DNA of 64,000 nucleotides from Glomus cerebriforme. Lineage: Eukaryota > Glomeromycota > Glomeromycetes > Glomerales > Glomeraceae. Positions within the stretch are counted from its first letter, which is position 1. Each line of letters begins with the position of its first letter. Shown here piece by piece: positions 59,800 to 64,000 of the stretch. The notes below the pieces were generated by a model. It had not been told where the DNA came from. It saw nothing but the letters and a program-made list of their open reading frames with translations, and did not search any database. A program made the translations under genes and the position numbers. The stretch lies in the NCBI GenBank assembly GCA_003550305.1, contig QKYT01000255.1:82448-146447 (forward strand), in the 5' to 3' direction.

Positions 59800-61852
59800 A
59801 AGTATGATCACGTTTACGATGCCCAGCTAAACTTTGTGTTCGTCATTAATAGGAAATTAGCAGAGTGAAATTAATTCAGAGCGCATTCCTGTATGCCATG
59901 AAAATTGATTTATGATCCTTTAGTATTTTTTTATTGACATGGCACATAATTTCATGGCAGATATACAGTATAATGTAACCCCTTGTTCTATACATCCCTA
60001 TAAAACATTTCTGGAACAACTCAAATAAATGATCATTTTTCTGGTTTTTGTTCCAAAAAAACTCAGAAATGTGATCATTTTTCTGAAAAATTTTTATATG
60101 TCATGCAAAAATAATGGCCTAGACATGGCTCATTCCCAGTATATCAGTATATTGATGCTTTATTTAATGAAATAAATTGTTGCTGGAATTACATAAAAAA
60201 TTATGAATATATTTTTTGAAATAACTGTCTATAATTCTTTAGTGCAAGTAATATAATTTAGCAAATAATATTGAAATTATCTTATTTTATCAATAGCAGC
60301 TGTTTGAGTTTTTTACTTTTTCAATCAATAATTTTAATAATATTTTATATTTATGTTATTATAATAATATAGTAATGCAAATTTATATAAAATTTATTTA
60401 ATATGTTAATCCATTAATTATTTATTCAGATAATTATTAGATATCTATTATCTGATGAATATTCATTCAAATAAGTTTTTTAAATAGATCAGAATATCAG
60501 ATAGATAAATGAATAGTTTAATAAATTATTCATATTTAAACTAAATCTATTATATTCAATAGTTTATCTTCATACAAATTAATAATAACTTTAAGGTAGA
60601 TTTTTTATTTGTTTTATTTATTTTTTTTTTAAACTCTTTATTAACCAATTCTTTCTCTTTATAGAAATAAATCAGGATTTTGTTTTCTTTTTATAAAAGT
60701 ATTTAAAATTTTTAAAACTAAAATAAGTTTCTTATTTAAAAGGATTTTATTTCTTTAAACAATATTAACTCTTTTTCTTTTATTATAAAAAAAATTCAGT
60801 TTATTTTTTATTTCTTTGACTTTTTAATACTAACTACTTTACTATTTTTTATTTTAACAATTTAGGAATTGGTAAATTTTTCATTTATTTTATTTAAGAT
60901 TGTCTTTTATTCTTTTAATCTTTAAAGATTAAAATATTATAAATATTTTATTTTTATTTTTTTTTTTTTATAAAAAACAGTTTAATTTTGCTTTATTATT
61001 TCATTTATTCATTTATTATTTATTTATTTTGACCTATTTTTTTAAAAAAAAAATTTATATTAAATAATTAATAAATATTTGATCAATAATTTGAAATTTT
61101 TATTATTAAAGTATTTTATAAGACTTATAAATAGAAATAAAAAGTCTTTTATAATAAGTATTTTTATTTTTTAATAAATTTTTGTTTTAACTAATATTAA
61201 TTATTTATTATAGGTAATTAAGAATTATAATAAATTGCAAAAATATTTTGCAATTATAAATAATATTATATATAATATATGTATATTATTTTTTTTTTTA
61301 ATATATATTATATTTTATTTATAAAATTTTGACCAAAAAAAAAAGAGAAATAATTTTAAAATTTTAAATATATTAATTAATTAATTTTGGTATTAATTTG
61401 TATAATCAGAATATGTCTGTCAAAATATAATACATTTATTAAAATGTAATATATCTGTCATAATACAATATGTTTGTTAAAATAATTATGGTAATATATT
61501 TTTTAGTAAAATTAAAAAGTCATTATTAAAATATTTTGTTATGGATAAAATCAATTATGATGTAAAATGTTATCTTATTACCAATAATAACTTATGCAAA
61601 TTTATTATTAATGCTTTTTAAAAGATAAATAAATAAGAAGTTAATAAAAAATAAAATTTATATAATTAGTATTTTACTAATTTTATAATTGTTTATTATT
61701 TTTTTATATTGTTGCAGGTTTAATATAGTATTTGTAAATTAAATAATAATTTAATATTATGCTATATCAATAAATATAATACATCTATTATTTAACCCAT
61801 TCTCTTAATTATAACCTAATACAATACATTTATATCATTCATTCTATTTATT
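59800..61852. other. Intergenic, mostly AT-rich desert
   Basis: TGATCATTTTTCTG occurs twice near 60030 and 60072. CAGATAATTATTAGATATCT-like words near 60430 recall the hAT-like element interior. From 60.2 kb the DNA is extremely AT-rich. No gene is seen. Confidence 0.45.
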
Positions 61853-62647
61853 TTATGGACTAATAACATCATCAGATGTTATTCCAATAGCATCAATAGA
61901 TGCAATAAATCTTTTACTAATAATTGATTTCTTTCCATCTAAATTATAAAATGGATTACAAACTTGGTTGATATACACATTATGAATTTTCTTAAATAAC
62001 TATTTTTTTTTTTTTAAAAAAAAAAAATATTTAATACATCATGTTAAAATAAATATATATATATTTTTTATAATGAATTTTACAATACTTACATTTTTCA
62101 TGTCTGTATTCTTAATTACGGTATCAGGAACCAAAAGAACCACCACAAATTTTACTTTAGTATTCGTTATATATCCATACCTAAACAAAACGAATTCAAT
62201 ATCTAATAATTATCAAAATAATATATATATATTTTTTTTATTTGACTTACACAGCTAGATCTTCCATTACATATAATAATCCGAGATAAGTATCAGCTGT
62301 TTCAGATCCAGCAATTCCAGCTAATGATTCAAATAAATATATGAATTAGAACAAATTTTTTTTTTTAAAAAAAACGAACGACGTATTTTCCCAATTTCAA
62401 GTTCTATAATTAAAATTCAAACCTCTTTCTTCAATAACATCACAAGAGGTATGAGCAATATAGTGAAACTTTAAATCAGGATGAGATTTACTAAAATTTT
62501 TAATATATAATGGATTATTCTTGTAAAATTAGGAAAATATTAATATTTAAATAATATGACAAAATTTAGAACAAGAAAATTAATCATTTCAAAATCTATT
62601 ACCTGTTTACCGATTATTGCAATGCTTTGTATATTTATATTATTCAT
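61853..62647 (-). CDS. TRAPPC2L: TRAPP complex subunit 2-like protein (TRAPPC2L/Tca17)
   Basis: Five exons joined by eye: 62647-62603, 62519-62423, 62320-62251, 62180-62093 and 61999-61853; introns are 70-102 bp with GT-AG ends. The product has 148 residues, close to the usual ~140. It starts MNNINIQSIAIIGKQNNPLY and contains LKFHYIAHTSCDVIEE, TYLGLLYVMED, VYGYITNTKVKFVVVL, LFKKIHNVYINQVCNPFYNL and a C-terminal SKRF. The central YGYxTNxKVKFV and the CNPFYN signatures identify the TRAPPC2L branch of the sedlin/longin fold. TRAPP complexes are exchange factors for Rab1/Ypt1 and Rab11/Ypt31 in ER-Golgi and Golgi traffic; Tca17 helps assemble the larger TRAPP form. The short N-terminal exon of 15 codons is typical of this genome. 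It is probably single-copy and essential, the one conserved housekeeping gene here. Confidence 0.93.
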
Positions 62648-63124
62648 TATAACGCAAAGCAGAAAAATAAAAGAACAACGATCGAAAAATATGCAAGATA
62701 TGTAACCATGCATGTGACAGACCCAGGTCTGATTTAAAGGGATAAGATCATCATAGATATTCGGGTCAGACGAACGCACTCTGATTTCATCGTCTGTGAA
62801 TTAATTATATCAAATGTATCAACAAGAGAAATTTGAAGTTTTCAAGTAAGTGTTTAAAAAGTTTTGAATCTTTTAAACCTTTTATTGATAAAATCCCTTG
62901 TTACCTTGTTATGGTGCCATATTGAATGAGAAACACGATATTCAAAATATTAATATCTTTAGCTGATGAATATATATTCATTTTCTTGGATCTTTCAAAA
63001 AAAATATATATATATTTCTTTTCTTCAACATATGAATTGTTAATGAGACATGAAATTAAGATTAAAAGATTCAAAAAAAACTTACAGCGTATTAAAGTGG
63101 AATATTTCAAAAATTTCACTTGAA
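62648..63124. other. Upstream flank of TRAPPC2L
   Basis: Moderate composition from 62650 to 62830, likely promoter sequence, including a CAGACCCAGGTCTG dyad near 62718-62731. The frames at 62901-63131 on both strands overlap each other and are not accepted. Confidence 0.4.
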
Positions 63125-63530
63125 AGAACATGATATTATTAAATCTTGGGTTAATGAAAATTCTACAGATTAAAAATCTTTCCTAAAATTACTCCTTTTA
63201 AAAAGTTTATAATCTAATTCCTATATGTAGATTAGTTAATAATTAATAGAACAAATTTTGGTCTATTATCTGATAATATAGGTGGGTCAACAAAAGTTTC
63301 CTCATAATTTGAACTCGAATTAGATTTATATGATTCAGATTCTGATCTTCAGTAAGATACGAAGAATTTAAAAATATGTGATGATAAAGGATTTATTTCA
63401 GCGTTTAATAGGAATTCTAAATCTAATTAAAGTTTGGAAAAAGATAATTATAAGAAGGTATAATCCCTATAAGTTGAAGCTCAGAATTCCTTTCTTTCAA
63501 TACAAAGTAATAACAAATAATAGTTTTATT
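63125..63530 (+). pseudogene. Decayed acidic protein relic
   Basis: One plus-strand frame reads NIGGSTKVSS, a TAA, FELELDLYDSDSDLQ, a TAA, DTKNLKICDDKGFISAFNRN, SKSN, a TAA, then SLEKDNYKK. The stops are all TAA or TAG, as if from CAA/CAG. The serine-aspartate-rich content suggests a former soluble protein. The family is unknown. Confidence 0.4.
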
Positions 63531-63780
63531 TTTTTTTTCATTTTGAGATGGAAAAAATATTCTAGATAATAAATCACTCATTAAAAAAAATAAAGTTTAC
63601 TTAATAATAAATTAATTTGTGCGAAACATGCTTAATGATGTAAAATTATTTTTTGTGATTCTGTAAATACGATAAAACAAAGCTTACAAAGATTTGTGAA
63701 ACACGCATTTATATTATTTCTTTTTTAGTATTACATTCATTACATTCATCATTTACATTTTTACATATGCAGCATTATTG

Positions 63781-63829
63781 ATTGGTCGTAATTTATGGCT
63801 TAATTATTTAACCAGAATACTATATAAAT
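63781..63829 (+). promoter_or_regulatory. CCAAT-like and TATA-like elements of the edge gene
   Basis: ATTGG (63781-63785, inverted CCAAT) and TATATAAAT (63821-63829) lie 85 and 45 bases before the ATG at 63866, a normal core-promoter layout. Confidence 0.45.
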
Positions 63830-63865
63830 TTAAGGAGAAAAAAAAAATGAAGAAAAAAAAAAAAA

Positions 63866-64000
63866 ATGGGAAAAAATTTTTCGAAATTAATTAAATCTTC
63901 CTTCAATAATAATAATAATAATAATAATGAAAATGAAAGAGAAGAAACAATAAACGTATCAGGATCTTTGGAACATTTTAAATATGTTGAAGGAAGAAGA
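63866..64000 (+). CDS. Start of a second MG-type protein, probable methyltransferase paralogue (cut by window end)
   Basis: The frame from ATG at 63866 is open to the window end (45 codons). It begins MGKNFSKLIKSSF, then an asparagine run encoded by AAT repeats, then SGSLEHFKYVEGRR. Gly2 and Ser6 fit an N-myristoylation signal. The end resembles the YRFINGRKFHN stretch that precedes the SAM-binding domain of the methyltransferase at 12638, so a paralogue is likely but the diagnostic motif lies outside the window. An upstream ATG at 63847 is in another frame and stops early. Confidence 0.6.
   Translation, partial: MGKNFSKLIKSSFNNNNNNNNENEREETINVSGSLEHFKYVEGRR

Noticed and set aside
62901..63131. 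Overlapping frames on both strands
   Set aside because: Mutually antisense, AT-driven, no motif.

Overview
The window looks like chromosomal DNA of an arbuscular mycorrhizal fungus, most likely Rhizophagus or a close relative. That assignment is inferred from extreme AT richness, short 65-107 bp GT-AG introns, expanded protein kinase-like and F-box families, methyltransferases with N-terminal MG motifs, and many decayed lineage-type repeats. I ran no database search.

Genes supported after splicing by eye: a minus-strand exon of an unknown membrane protein (11.1-11.4 kb); a four-exon SAM methyltransferase with an MGNCFC start (12.6-13.9 kb); a two-exon kinase-fold protein whose HRD motif reads HGH (21.7-23.1 kb); three paralogues of a PD-(D/E)XK-like family (35, 45-46 and 47.6-48.7 kb) with one broken copy (49.2-49.8 kb) and one fragment (36.6 kb); a single-exon F-box protein (52.1-53.7 kb); a five-exon TRAPPC2L/Tca17 orthologue that no single long reading frame shows (61.9-62.6 kb); and the start of a second MG-type protein at the right edge (63.9 kb).

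The rest is repeats and decayed coding sequence. Target-site duplications or terminal repeats mark a hAT-like element (42.8-43.3 kb), a long-armed foldback with a 9-bp duplication (49.9-50.3 kb), two TA-flanked Tc1/mariner-like elements (19.0-19.2 and 19.5-20.3 kb, the latter holding a 365-base gap) and two other foldbacks (30.4-30.9 kb). Decayed coding relics lie at 0.6-1.3, 33.8, 37.1-37.7, 42.5, 57-59.5 and 63.1-63.5 kb.

The window alternates between very AT-rich blocks with few CpG sites (about 1-8.5, 37.7-44.4, 54.9-56.9 and 60-61.8 kb) and blocks of moderate composition that hold the live genes. Repeat copies in the AT blocks look like C-to-T/G-to-A versions of copies elsewhere, and several relics carry TGA where tryptophan is expected. 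The most unusual content is the nuclease-like family, which keeps a common exon design and ends in short hydrophobic exons; one paralogue has its catalytic ExK rearranged to KxE.
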